Origin: Bacteroidales bacterium UBA5621
GTDB lineage: Bacteria > Bacteroidota > Bacteroidia > Bacteroidales > VadinHA17
DNA length: 6,690 nt
Reading direction: 5' to 3'
Assembly: GCA_002424525.1 (NCBI GenBank)
Contig: DIKJ01000176.1
Location: 1 to 6,690 of the forward strand
The notes beneath the pieces were generated by a model. It was given only the letters and a program-made list of their open reading frames with translations. It did no database searches and was not told where the DNA came from. Every line of letters starts with the position of its first letter. Position 1 is the stretch's first letter. This document shows positions 1 to 5,977 of the stretch, piece by piece. The translations under genes and the position numbers were made by a program.

Positions 1-51
1 GCAGGTGTGCATTATAATATCAGGAGGCAGGATGATGTGAAGCAGAGCTGA
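1..51 (+). CDS. Possible 3' end of an upstream + strand gene (partial)
   Basis: Reading from the first base gives sixteen open codons (AGVHYNIRRQDDVKQS) and then a TGA at 49-51. The peptide is polar and mixed in composition, as expected for the C-terminus of a soluble protein, but it is too short to assign to a family. If real, the gene would converge on the PHP phosphoesterase gene, and the GC-rich hairpin cluster would fill the gap between the two 3' ends, with its first base overlapping this stop. The other two + frames close at 35-40 or earlier. The open stretch is short enough to arise by chance, so this stays tentative. Confidence 0.25.
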   Translation, partial: AGVHYNIRRQDDVKQS

Positions 52-112
52 GCGGGAGATCGTAGTCCCGCTTACAGCGGGATAAACTCCGCGGAGATTC
101 CGCAAAGCGGAA
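51..112. repeat. Cluster of GC-rich inverted repeats (hairpin array) between gene ends
   Basis: Three kinds of dyad lie head to tail. AGCGGGA (51-57) pairs perfectly with TCCCGCT (66-72) across 8 nt. The same TCCCGCT pairs equally well with a second AGCGGGA (76-82) across only TAC, so the two hairpins exclude each other. CTCCGCGGAG (87-96) is a perfect 10-bp palindrome. TTCCGC (98-103) pairs with GCGGAA (107-112) around AAA. AGCGG recurs at 51, 76, 106, 112 and 120. A further palindrome, CAAGCTTG, sits at 127-134 directly against the stop codon of the PHP gene. No T-tract follows on either strand, so it is not a textbook intrinsic terminator, though it could slow or protect 3' ends. It resembles REP-like dispersed intergenic repeats; whether it recurs in the genome cannot be judged here. 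Confidence 0.6.
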
Positions 113-134
113 GCGGGGGAGCGGGGCAAGCTTG

Positions 135-1265
135 CTATTGAACCCTTATCATAAATACGGGATGCTCCTCAACTCCTGTCAGGACATTTTCAAGCCGGTA
201 CAAATAATTCTGAGCCTTGCCCTTTACCTGTTTCGCCCTTAGTACAAGAGTTCCCCTCCGGGGCAGGACGAAGCGGGCGGGAAGCTCTGAAGAATCGGCC
301 GACTCCTTTAAGAAAGTGAATTCAATATCAGAACTGTTTCTGATATTGAAATAAAGATATCCCTCGTGCGAAAAGTGTGAGGGTTCGACCTTTACTGACT
401 GGCTGACAAGAGGATCGATAAACTCCTTTTTGCCCACCAGCCTGTTAAAGAATAGTGTTGCCGTTCTCCTGGCAAACATTGCCTCTTTAATTGAAGCTTC
501 GCTCCGCTCCCGGGCAAATACCAGTGTAAGAGGCCTTACAGGATAGAGGTCGGTATTGTACTTGTAATTATAACTCTCGTGGATATCTGAGTGGCCGGTT
601 ATTGCCAGGTCTTTCTCAAGGGCCCATTGAACGGCCTCAGGATACCATTCCTTTTCGTTGAATACTTCTATTCCGTGCATCCACCCTTTTCTGTATATGT
701 CTTCATGTTCGGGCATCCACTTTGTTGTGTCGGGTTGCTGTCTTCTCCAGCCCGGATGGTTCCAGATTACAAAACCGCCCTGCCTTACAGCTTCTCCGAG
801 TGCATCCATATAATCAGGAAGATCAAGTGCATTAACATCACTGACAAACAGTGCGTTAAAATGTCCGGGAGGCATGTTTCTCGATATCTCGCCGCCCTTG
901 ATAAGTATTATATCCCTCATCTGCGCTGAAGGCAAAGCTATTTCATATCCATTATGTTTCTGGCCCGGCAGTTTTTTTGGATGACCCTCGATGTGGTCGG
1001 TTATTGAAATGGCATCCAACCCGTCTTCCCATGCCTCATCGACCCTCACCGTCGGCCATACGTTGCCATCAGAAAAAACCGTGTGCATATGGAAATCACA
1101 TTTCAGGGTAAGATATCCCGCAATATCAGGGATCAGAATCTCCTTCCGGAAATGAGCCCGCTCAACGTCCTCCATTACTATTGTCCCTGATCTCTGGGCA
1201 TTCAGACCGGCAGACAGGGATGCATAACAAAACAGAACCAAAAAAGTAAAACTCTTGCCTTTCAT
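135..1265 (-). CDS. Secreted PHP-domain metal-dependent phosphoesterase
   Basis: A 376-residue protein predicted to hydrolyse a phosphoester outside the cytoplasm. Residues 1-23 form a signal peptide (basic start, hydrophobic core, likely cut after LNA); Cys13 lies inside the core without a lipobox, so a lipoprotein is unlikely. The PHP fold covers about 50-290 with the metal-site motifs in order: H59-x-H61, D66, D90-H91, E126, H135, H170 (WNHPGW), E200, and D227-x-H229 (GHSDIH). All expected ligands of the trinuclear PHP site appear present, so an active enzyme is likely. Residues from about 290 onward are beta-rich and probably a separate small domain. The overall plan (signal peptide, PHP, C-terminal beta domain) matches the Sb-PDE-like phosphodiesterases named after a Sphingobium enzyme; that link is from memory. 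It is second in an operon, starting 4 nt after the nitroreductase stop. Polymerase-associated PHP domains and histidinol phosphatase are unlikely given the export signal. Substrate unknown. Confidence 0.85.
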   Translation of the reverse strand: MKGKSFTFLVLFCYASLSAGLNAQRSGTIVMEDVERAHFRKEILIPDIAGYLTLKCDFHMHTVFSDGNVWPTVRVDEAWEDGLDAISITDHIEGHPKKLPGQKHNGYEIALPSAQMRDIILIKGGEISRNMPPGHFNALFVSDVNALDLPDYMDALGEAVRQGGFVIWNHPGWRRQQPDTTKWMPEHEDIYRKGWMHGIEVFNEKEWYPEAVQWALEKDLAITGHSDIHESYNYKYNTDLYPVRPLTLVFARERSEASIKEAMFARRTATLFFNRLVGKKEFIDPLVSQSVKVEPSHFSHEGYLYFNIRNSSDIEFTFLKESADSSELPARFVLPRRGTLVLRAKQVKGKAQNYLYRLENVLTGVEEHPVFMIRVQ

Positions 1266-1269
1266 ATTT

Positions 1270-2028
1270 TTATTTATTTTTCATAAAACCCTGATCATGA
1301 AGTACCTGTAATAAAACTCTTGAAAAATGGATATTATCTGCCTTTTTATATCTGACATCAGTAAATACCTGGGCCAGAGTCTCCTTGTTATTTTCCCTCA
1401 CAAATTCTGCCGAGTCTTTTCTTTCCTCCTTATCCCTGTAAAAAGAGTTTATCTCCTCATCGGAATAGTCGTGATAAGTCTCATTATGAACGACAGCTTC
1501 AAGTGGAAGCCTGTCAGGCTGGTCGGGTTGTTCGGCAGGCCAGCCGAGAGTAACAGTGGTAACCGGTACAACTCCGGCAGGGAGATCCAGAATCCCAATG
1601 ATTTTATCAGCAGTATATATTGTTGTCCCCAGATAACAGATCCCCAATCCTTTTGCCTCGGCGGCGATACACAGGGTCTGCGCCACAATGAGGGCATCGA
1701 TGGCCGCGGTCATGAACGAGAGAAAATTATCATATCCGGGTTCAGCCTTTCTGAGCTTACACCACCTGTTGAACCTGTTGAAATCAGCGCAAAAAGTAAG
1801 GACAACCGGAGCTTCCGTCACCATTTTCTGATTGAAATGAAGAGGGGCCAGCTCTCTCTTCTTCGCTGCATCTCTTGTGATGATAATGCTGTAAACCTGC
1901 ATATTGCCGGTTGTAGATGATCTGCAACCTGCTGAGAGCAGTCCGTTCAGTGTGGCTTCATCCACATTCTCCGCGGAGTATTTTCTGATAGTGCGGCGGT
2001 TAAGTAAAAAGTCCGAAAGATCTTTCAT
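1270..2028 (-). CDS. NfsA-like FMN-dependent nitroreductase / NAD(P)H oxidoreductase
   Basis: A 252-residue cytoplasmic flavoenzyme of the nitroreductase superfamily, expected to bind FMN as a dimer and pass electrons from NAD(P)H to nitro compounds, quinones or free flavin. The N-terminal FMN-phosphate motif RRTIRKY is at residues 11-17. SAGCRSSTTGNMQ then supplies the usual flavin-contacting stretch, GLGICYLGTT is the mid-protein glycine motif, and VTLGWP precedes the RLPLEAVVHNETY segment typical of the NfsA/FRP branch. The tail of about 50 residues (KETLAQVFTDVRYKK, then VLHDQGF) is a normal part of this branch, not a fusion. The ATG at 2028 is chosen because it gives MKDLSDFLLNRRT, the usual family start; the frame stays open to a TTG at 2058, but that would add ten residues lying over a putative promoter. 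It is first in the operon with the PHP gene. The physiological substrate cannot be deduced. Confidence 0.88.
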   Translation of the reverse strand: MKDLSDFLLNRRTIRKYSAENVDEATLNGLLSAGCRSSTTGNMQVYSIIITRDAAKKRELAPLHFNQKMVTEAPVVLTFCADFNRFNRWCKLRKAEPGYDNFLSFMTAAIDALIVAQTLCIAAEAKGLGICYLGTTIYTADKIIGILDLPAGVVPVTTVTLGWPAEQPDQPDRLPLEAVVHNETYHDYSDEEINSFYRDKEERKDSAEFVRENNKETLAQVFTDVRYKKADNIHFSRVLLQVLHDQGFMKNK

Positions 2029-2040
2029 AATCCCGATGTA

Positions 2041-2053
2041 TTTGTACAAAGTA
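2041..2053 (-). promoter_or_regulatory. Possible promoter element/operator upstream of the nitroreductase
   Basis: TTTGTACAAA (2041-2050) is a perfect 10-bp palindrome lying 12 nt before the nitroreductase ATG. On the minus strand it overlaps TACTTTG (2053 to 2047), one base shorter than the Bacteroidetes -7 consensus TAnnTTTG. No convincing -33 TTTG box is present at the right spacing. Transcription starting here would give a very short leader. It may be an operator, a weak promoter, or chance in AT-rich sequence. Confidence 0.2.
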
Positions 2054-2114
2054 AACAAATTCTGCCTGAATACAGGGAGGATAACTGGTAAAGACGTAAA
2101 AAGGAATAAAATCC

Positions 2115-2146
2115 TTGTTTATTAGTTGAAACTTTCCTATTCTTGT
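2115..2146 (+). promoter_or_regulatory. Candidate Bacteroidetes-type promoter for the sugar operon
   Basis: TATTCTTG (2139-2146) matches the Bacteroidetes -7 consensus TAnnTTTG with one mismatch, and TTG at 2115-2117 sits 21 nt upstream, within the range of the -33 element. The start of transcription would fall near 2152, giving a leader of about 47 nt before the ATG at 2199. It lies between the two GAAACTTTC copies. The match is imperfect and the region AT-rich, so this is a suggestion only. Confidence 0.25.
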
Positions 2147-2172
2147 TAGCTGAATAACCGTAAGAAACTTTC
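2128..2172. repeat. Two copies of palindromic 9-mer GAAACTTTC (possible operator pair)
   Basis: GAAACTTTC occurs at 2128-2136 and again at 2164-2172, 36 nt apart start to start. Each copy is itself a dyad (GAAA, C, TTTC). They flank the candidate promoter of the + strand operon inside the only divergent intergenic region of the window, which is where a regulator of the sugar genes would be expected to bind. No regulator gene is present in the window. Confidence 0.35.
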
Positions 2173-2198
2173 TGAAAAAATAACTTAAACTATTTGCA

Positions 2199-3191
2199 AT
2201 GAACAGACCAGTAACACTTTTTACGGGCCAGTGGGCTGATTTACCATTCGAGACAGTGTGCCAGAAAGCCAAATCGTTTGGATATGATGGTATTGAGATC
2301 GCATGCTGGGGGGACCATTTTGAAGTTGATAAAGCCGATGATGAATACTGCAGGGCAAAGAGAGAGATCCTTGACAGGTATGGACTGAGTCTTTTCGCCA
2401 TCTCCACTCACCTTGTAGGCCAGGCTGTGACAGACCGGATTGATCAGCGCCATAAAGGCATTCTTCCCCCGTATGTATGGGGTGACGGTGATCCGGAGGG
2501 GGTTCGTCAGAGGGCTGCACAGGAGCTTATTAAAACCGGAGAGGCAGCGGTCAGACTAGGAGTTTCTATAGTTAACGGGTTCACGGGAAGTCCTATATGG
2601 CATCTCAATTATTCATTTCCCCCCGTTCCTCCTTCGATGATTGAGGAAGGTTACGAGGAGTTTGCACGGCGTTTTATCCCTATACTTGATGCATATCAGA
2701 GCATGGGAATCAAATTCGGGCTCGAAGTGCATCCCACCGAAATAGCTTTTGATATAGCTTCAACAAGGAAAGCCCTTAAGGCTGTAGGCAATCATCCTGC
2801 ATTCGGTTTCAATTATGACCCGTCCCATTTCGGATATCAGGGAGTTGATTATGTTGAGTTCATCCACCTTTTCGGAGACAGGATCTGGCACGTGCATATG
2901 AAGGATGCCGGGTGGTCCGATGTGCCGGTCGAGGCCGGGGTGTTCGGCGGACATACTGAATTCGGATCGCGGGGACGTTACTGGGACTTCAGAAGCCCGG
3001 GCCGCGGCAACGTCAACTTTGAGGAAATTATCAGGGCGCTTAACCGTATCGGGTACAGGGGACCTCTCTCCGTTGAGTGGGAGGACAGTGGCATGGACCG
3101 CGAGCACGGGGCCGCGGAAGCATGCGAATTCGTAAGATCCGTTGACTTCCCTTCGTCTGATATAGCTTTCGATTCAGCCTTCGAAAAGTAA
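2199..3191 (+). CDS. Sugar phosphate isomerase/epimerase family TIM-barrel protein
   Basis: A 330-residue cytoplasmic protein of the xylose-isomerase-like TIM-barrel (AP endonuclease 2 fold, COG1082) family, whose members isomerise, epimerise or dehydrate sugars, keto-sugars and cyclitols using a divalent metal. The first strand and helix are seen at 5-35 (LFTG, then [14 protein letters not shown]). The probable metal ligands and their surroundings are E176 (GLEVHP), D207 and H210 ([11 protein letters not shown]), H231 and H233 (WHVHMKD) and E293 (LSVEWED). Family members are usually 260-300 residues; the extra length lies mainly in the [20 protein letters not shown] loop (about 251-270), which probably lines the active site, and in a short polar C-terminal tail. 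No signal peptide. It opens the operon with the MFS permease (56-nt gap) and the Gfo/Idh dehydrogenase. The start has no Shine-Dalgarno, as is normal in Bacteroidetes. The exact reaction is unknown; IolE- or keto-sugar-type activity is possible from context. Confidence 0.85.
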   Translation: MNRPVTLFTGQWADLPFETVCQKAKSFGYDGIEIACWGDHFEVDKADDEYCRAKREILDRYGLSLFAISTHLVGQAVTDRIDQRHKGILPPYVWGDGDPEGVRQRAAQELIKTGEAAVRLGVSIVNGFTGSPIWHLNYSFPPVPPSMIEEGYEEFARRFIPILDAYQSMGIKFGLEVHPTEIAFDIASTRKALKAVGNHPAFGFNYDPSHFGYQGVDYVEFIHLFGDRIWHVHMKDAGWSDVPVEAGVFGGHTEFGSRGRYWDFRSPGRGNVNFEEIIRALNRIGYRGPLSVEWEDSGMDREHGAAEACEFVRSVDFPSSDIAFDSAFEK

Positions 3192-3247
3192 CAATAACCC
3201 GAACCGGATTAAACTGATTATAACCCTTTAAATTATCTGACTTAACT

Positions 3248-4501
3248 ATGGAAACAATCAAGAAAACACAGTTATTCAATGCAAGTTGTGTTGCGTTGGT
3301 AGTGACAGCCCTTACATTTGCCACACGGGGCTCGTTCGTTGAAGCGTGGGCGACTGAATTCAATCTGACACATACCCAGGTGGGATGGATAGTTGGCACA
3401 GCCTTCTGGGGCTTCACCCTTGCGATGGTATTCGGCGGTCCCCTGGTAGATATAATCGGACTCGGAAGGATCATTGCGATTGCATTTTTCTGTCATGTTG
3501 CAGGTATCATACTTACCATCTTTTCCGCCGGTTTCTGGTCGCTGTTCATTTCGACGCTGTTTATCGGAGTGGCCAACGGGAGTGTCGAGGCAGCATGTAA
3601 TCCTTTGATAACCAGTATGTATACAACAGATAAAACACGACGGCTTAACCGTTTCCATGCCTGGTTCCCGACAGGTATCGTTATCGGAGGCCTAATTGTA
3701 TTCCTGTTCAGCAACATAGGGCTTAACGACTGGCGCTGGGCAATGGGCATAATGCTTCTTCCCACCCTGGTTTATGGCTATATGTTTCTCAACAAGCAGT
3801 TCCCCGAGACAGAGAGGGTTGTATCTGGCTTCAGCTATAACGATATGCTGAAAGCTTGTGTGAGCCCCTTGTTCCTCTTCATGGCATTCTGCATGTTACT
3901 TACCGCGGCTACCGAGCTGGGCACAAATCAATGGATCGCGGCCCTGCTGTCGAACGTATCCGACAATCCCATTCTCCTTCTGGTATGGATCTCGGGTATA
4001 ATGGCCCTGGCACGCCAGTTTGGAGGCACATTTGTTCACAATGTCAAATCAACGGTAATATTGCTCTTATCCTCGATACTTGCCTTCTTCGGACTGATCA
4101 TGATGGGTTACACATCCGGGGTGATGGTATTTGTTTCAGCAGGGGTCTTCGCGCTGGGTATAGCATTCTTCTGGCCCACCATGCTGGGATTTGTTTCAGA
4201 GAACATAAGGGAGAGCGGTGCTCTCGGGCTGGCGATAATGGGCGGTATTGGCTTCCTTGGAGGCGCAATAGCACAGCCTGTGCTTGGAGCTATCTTTGAT
4301 GCCCAGACAATTGCAGCGGTGCCGGCCGGACAGACCATCGAGTTACTGAAATCGGCGGCGGCCGGCACTCAGGAAGCAGCCATTTTCGCGAAATCACAGC
4401 TTGCAGGCGGCGCGATGACTCTGCGCTTTGTGGCAATCGTTCCGGCACTGCTGATAGTGTTCTTCAGTTTCCTGCACTTCAGAAAAAGAAAAACAGCTTG
4501 A
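3248..4501 (+). CDS. MFS permease, probable sugar/cyclitol transporter
   Basis: A 417-residue inner-membrane protein with about twelve hydrophobic segments in two halves, separated by a polar loop around residues 182-205 (NKQFPETERVVSGFSYND). A motif-A-like signature lies between the second and third segments (GGPLVDIIGLGR, 63-74), with the conserved D68 and R74. HAWFPTG (137-143) and TELGTNQW (222-229, with E223, N227 and Q228 in a membrane segment) are polar positions that could contact substrate or protons. The protein ends with HFRKRKTA, a positive cytoplasmic tail. Length and layout fit the major facilitator superfamily, which usually works by proton or sodium coupling. Placed between a keto-sugar-type TIM barrel and a Gfo/Idh dehydrogenase, it most likely imports the compound they metabolise. 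Specificity cannot be read from sequence; an export role is possible but less likely. Confidence 0.87.
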   Translation: METIKKTQLFNASCVALVVTALTFATRGSFVEAWATEFNLTHTQVGWIVGTAFWGFTLAMVFGGPLVDIIGLGRIIAIAFFCHVAGIILTIFSAGFWSLFISTLFIGVANGSVEAACNPLITSMYTTDKTRRLNRFHAWFPTGIVIGGLIVFLFSNIGLNDWRWAMGIMLLPTLVYGYMFLNKQFPETERVVSGFSYNDMLKACVSPLFLFMAFCMLLTAATELGTNQWIAALLSNVSDNPILLLVWISGIMALARQFGGTFVHNVKSTVILLLSSILAFFGLIMMGYTSGVMVFVSAGVFALGIAFFWPTMLGFVSENIRESGALGLAIMGGIGFLGGAIAQPVLGAIFDAQTIAAVPAGQTIELLKSAAAGTQEAAIFAKSQLAGGAMTLRFVAIVPALLIVFFSFLHFRKRKTA

Positions 4502-4553
4502 GTATAAACTATTTTTAAGCAAGGAATCATAATTAATAAAATAAAACCTGAAT

Positions 4554-5690
4554 ATGAATAAATTGAAACTGGGAATGATTGGCGGCGGGTTGGGAGCCTT
4601 TATTGGTGATGCGCACCGCCGCGCCTCACGGATCTGTAATGATTATGAACTGGTGGGAGGCGTTTTTGATGTGGATTATGAAAAGAGCAAAGAGTTTGCC
4701 CGCAATGAAGGAATTGACTTGTCGCGCTGTTATGAGAGCGTCGATGATCTTATCAAATCGGAGCTTCAGCTGCCTGCCGGCAAGCGGATGGAAGTTGTTG
4801 CCATTGTCACACCAAATGCCCTGCACTATCCATTTGCAAAGAAACTCCTTACCAACGGGTTCCATCTTGTCTGTGAAAAACCTATGACAATGACTGTTGA
4901 GGAAGCGCTCGACCTAGAAAAGCTTGTAGCTGAGAAAGGTCTTACCTTTGCCCTTACTCATACCTACACAGGCTATCCGATGGTCCGGCAGATGAGGGAT
5001 ATTATTGCAACCGGAGCCCTTGGAACAATACAGAGAATTGATGCACAATACTATCAGGGATGGATCAACTCAATTATTCATGGAACCGGCAGTCGCATCA
5101 CAGGTGTCTGGAGGCTCGATCCGAAACATGCAGGCGTTAGCAGTTGCATGGGGGATATAGGCGTTCATGCCTTTAACCTGATCGAATACACCACCGGACT
5201 TGAAGTGAAAGAGGTTCTCTCCGACCTTAATCCTGTCAAGGAAAATATCGAGCTCGATCTCGACGGAACGGTACTTCTTCGTTTTGGCAAAAACCTTAAG
5301 GGAGTTATCCGGGCAAGCCAGGTATGCGGCGGAGAAGAGAACTGCATTACTATAGCAGTTTATGGATCAAAAGCAAGTCTGAAGTGGGCTCAGGAGGATC
5401 CGAATTATCTCTATATGCTGAGTGATTCAGAACCAACTAAGATATTTAAACCCGCACACGGATACAATGACAGATTTGCTGAAGAGAGCCATACAATGCC
5501 GGCAGGACATCCGGAAGGAATATATGAAGCCCTTGCAAATATTTACAAAGGCGCCGCCAAATCCATAAGGGGTGAATCGTTTATCCCCGGTGAGTTCCCG
5601 ACCGTCCATGACGGTGTCAGGGGTATGCAGTTCATTCATTCGGTCGTTAAATCGAACACGGATGGGAATGTCTGGGTTAAAGTTGAATGA
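4554..5690 (+). CDS. Gfo/Idh/MocA family NAD(P)-dependent oxidoreductase
   Basis: A 378-residue cytoplasmic dehydrogenase. The N-terminal Rossmann domain begins with the dinucleotide-binding glycine motif GMIGGGLGAFIG (7-18). CEKP (107-110) holds the lysine K109 that is usually catalytic in this family. The C-terminal alpha/beta domain carries WRLDPKHAG and then GDIGVHAFNLIEY, where D201 and H205 match the D-x3-H pair seen near the substrate in many relatives. Length is typical (330-390). Members oxidise or reduce a hydroxyl/keto position on sugars, inositols and related compounds. No export signal is seen, unlike the Tat-exported Gfo/Idh proteins that are also common in this phylum. It is third in the operon, 52 nt behind the permease, so it probably acts on the imported substrate together with the TIM-barrel protein. 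GH109-type NAD-dependent glycosidase activity is an alternative, since that family shares this fold; the sequence alone does not settle it. Confidence 0.88.
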   Translation: MNKLKLGMIGGGLGAFIGDAHRRASRICNDYELVGGVFDVDYEKSKEFARNEGIDLSRCYESVDDLIKSELQLPAGKRMEVVAIVTPNALHYPFAKKLLTNGFHLVCEKPMTMTVEEALDLEKLVAEKGLTFALTHTYTGYPMVRQMRDIIATGALGTIQRIDAQYYQGWINSIIHGTGSRITGVWRLDPKHAGVSSCMGDIGVHAFNLIEYTTGLEVKEVLSDLNPVKENIELDLDGTVLLRFGKNLKGVIRASQVCGGEENCITIAVYGSKASLKWAQEDPNYLYMLSDSEPTKIFKPAHGYNDRFAEESHTMPAGHPEGIYEALANIYKGAAKSIRGESFIPGEFPTVHDGVRGMQFIHSVVKSNTDGNVWVKVE

Positions 5691-5713
5691 GGCCCTATTT
5701 CTTTTTCTTTAAC
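5674..5713. terminator. Weak inverted repeats across the convergent gene junction
   Basis: The two genes end only 4 nt apart here. GTTAAAG (5676-5682) pairs perfectly with CTTTAAC (5707-5713) around a 24-nt loop containing both stop codons. Alternatively GGGTT (5674-5678) can pair with GGCCC (5691-5695) using two G-U pairs; in the + transcript this is followed by a U-rich tract (5696-5710). Either could end + strand transcription weakly, but the stems are short and the T-rich tract also simply encodes the lysine tail of the opposite gene. Confidence 0.25.
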
Positions 5714-5967
5714 AGGAAGAAACCGACTCCGCCGGCCACAACAACAACTGCAGCAATGATTGCAATAAGGCCGGCGGATCCTTTTTCATTTCCGCTTTTC
5801 GACCCTTTCTCCTCATCTTCAACAGCGTAATAGAAGGTAGGTTTTGCATCAGTGTCAATGTTTATCGTATCCTTCTGTGGAACAGGCCTCTCCTGTGAAA
5901 CTCCGTATTTAATCCCCCCGGATAAAAGAATTGCTGATAACACAACAAGTAAAAAAAATCTTTTCAT
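5695..5967 (-). CDS. Small secreted protein with C-terminal membrane anchor, function unknown
   Basis: A 90-residue protein of unknown function. Residues 1-24 form a signal peptide or first membrane segment (MKRFFLLVVLSAILLSGG). Residues 25-64 are a polar, acidic, exposed stretch (DTINIDTDAKPTFYYAVEDEE, followed by Gly/Ser/Lys-rich sequence). Residues 65-86 are a strongly hydrophobic Ala/Val/Gly-rich helix, and the protein ends in KKKK. This predicts a type I topology with a short periplasmic segment and a cytoplasmic lysine tail. The start at 5967 is chosen because it begins the signal peptide; the frame is open back to 6060, but that would overlap the TPR gene. It starts 10 nt after the TPR stop, so the two are probably co-transcribed. 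A spacer, helix and basic tail also resemble protein-sorting C-termini (exosortase or rhombosortase style), but no recognised sorting motif is present. Confidence 0.65.
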   Translation of the reverse strand: MKRFFLLVVLSAILLSGGIKYGVSQERPVPQKDTINIDTDAKPTFYYAVEDEEKGSKSGNEKGSAGLIAIIAAVVVVAGGVGFFLLKKKK

Positions 5968-5977
5968 TCTATATATA

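Noticed and set aside
591..929. 112-residue open frame on the + strand opposite the PHP gene
   Set aside because: It is antisense to the metal-binding core of a well-supported PHP protein and has no recognisable motif.
1327..1920. 197-residue open frame on the + strand opposite the nitroreductase gene
   Set aside because: It lies wholly antisense to a gene with clear family motifs, has low-complexity hydrophobic and Cys-rich composition, and shows no domain signature.
2028..2058. Ten-codon N-terminal extension of the nitroreductase from a TTG codon
   Set aside because: The ATG at 2028 gives the standard family N-terminus, and the extension covers likely promoter sequence.
2101..2116. AAGGA-ATAAAA-TCCTT inverted repeat in the divergent intergenic region
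   Set aside because: A 5-bp stem in AT-rich sequence is expected by chance, and there is no supporting tract or second copy.
2186..2198. TATTTG just before the TIM-barrel start as a -7 box
   Set aside because: It lacks the two spacer bases of TAnnTTTG, and transcription would begin inside the coding sequence.
2000..2407. 135-residue minus-strand frame spanning the divergent intergenic region
   Set aside because: It overlaps the starts of two supported genes and reads antisense through the TIM-barrel coding sequence; its composition is Ser/Phe-rich without a motif.
3040..3474. 144-residue minus-strand frame across the TIM-barrel/MFS junction
   Set aside because: It is antisense to two strong coding sequences and has no family-like features.
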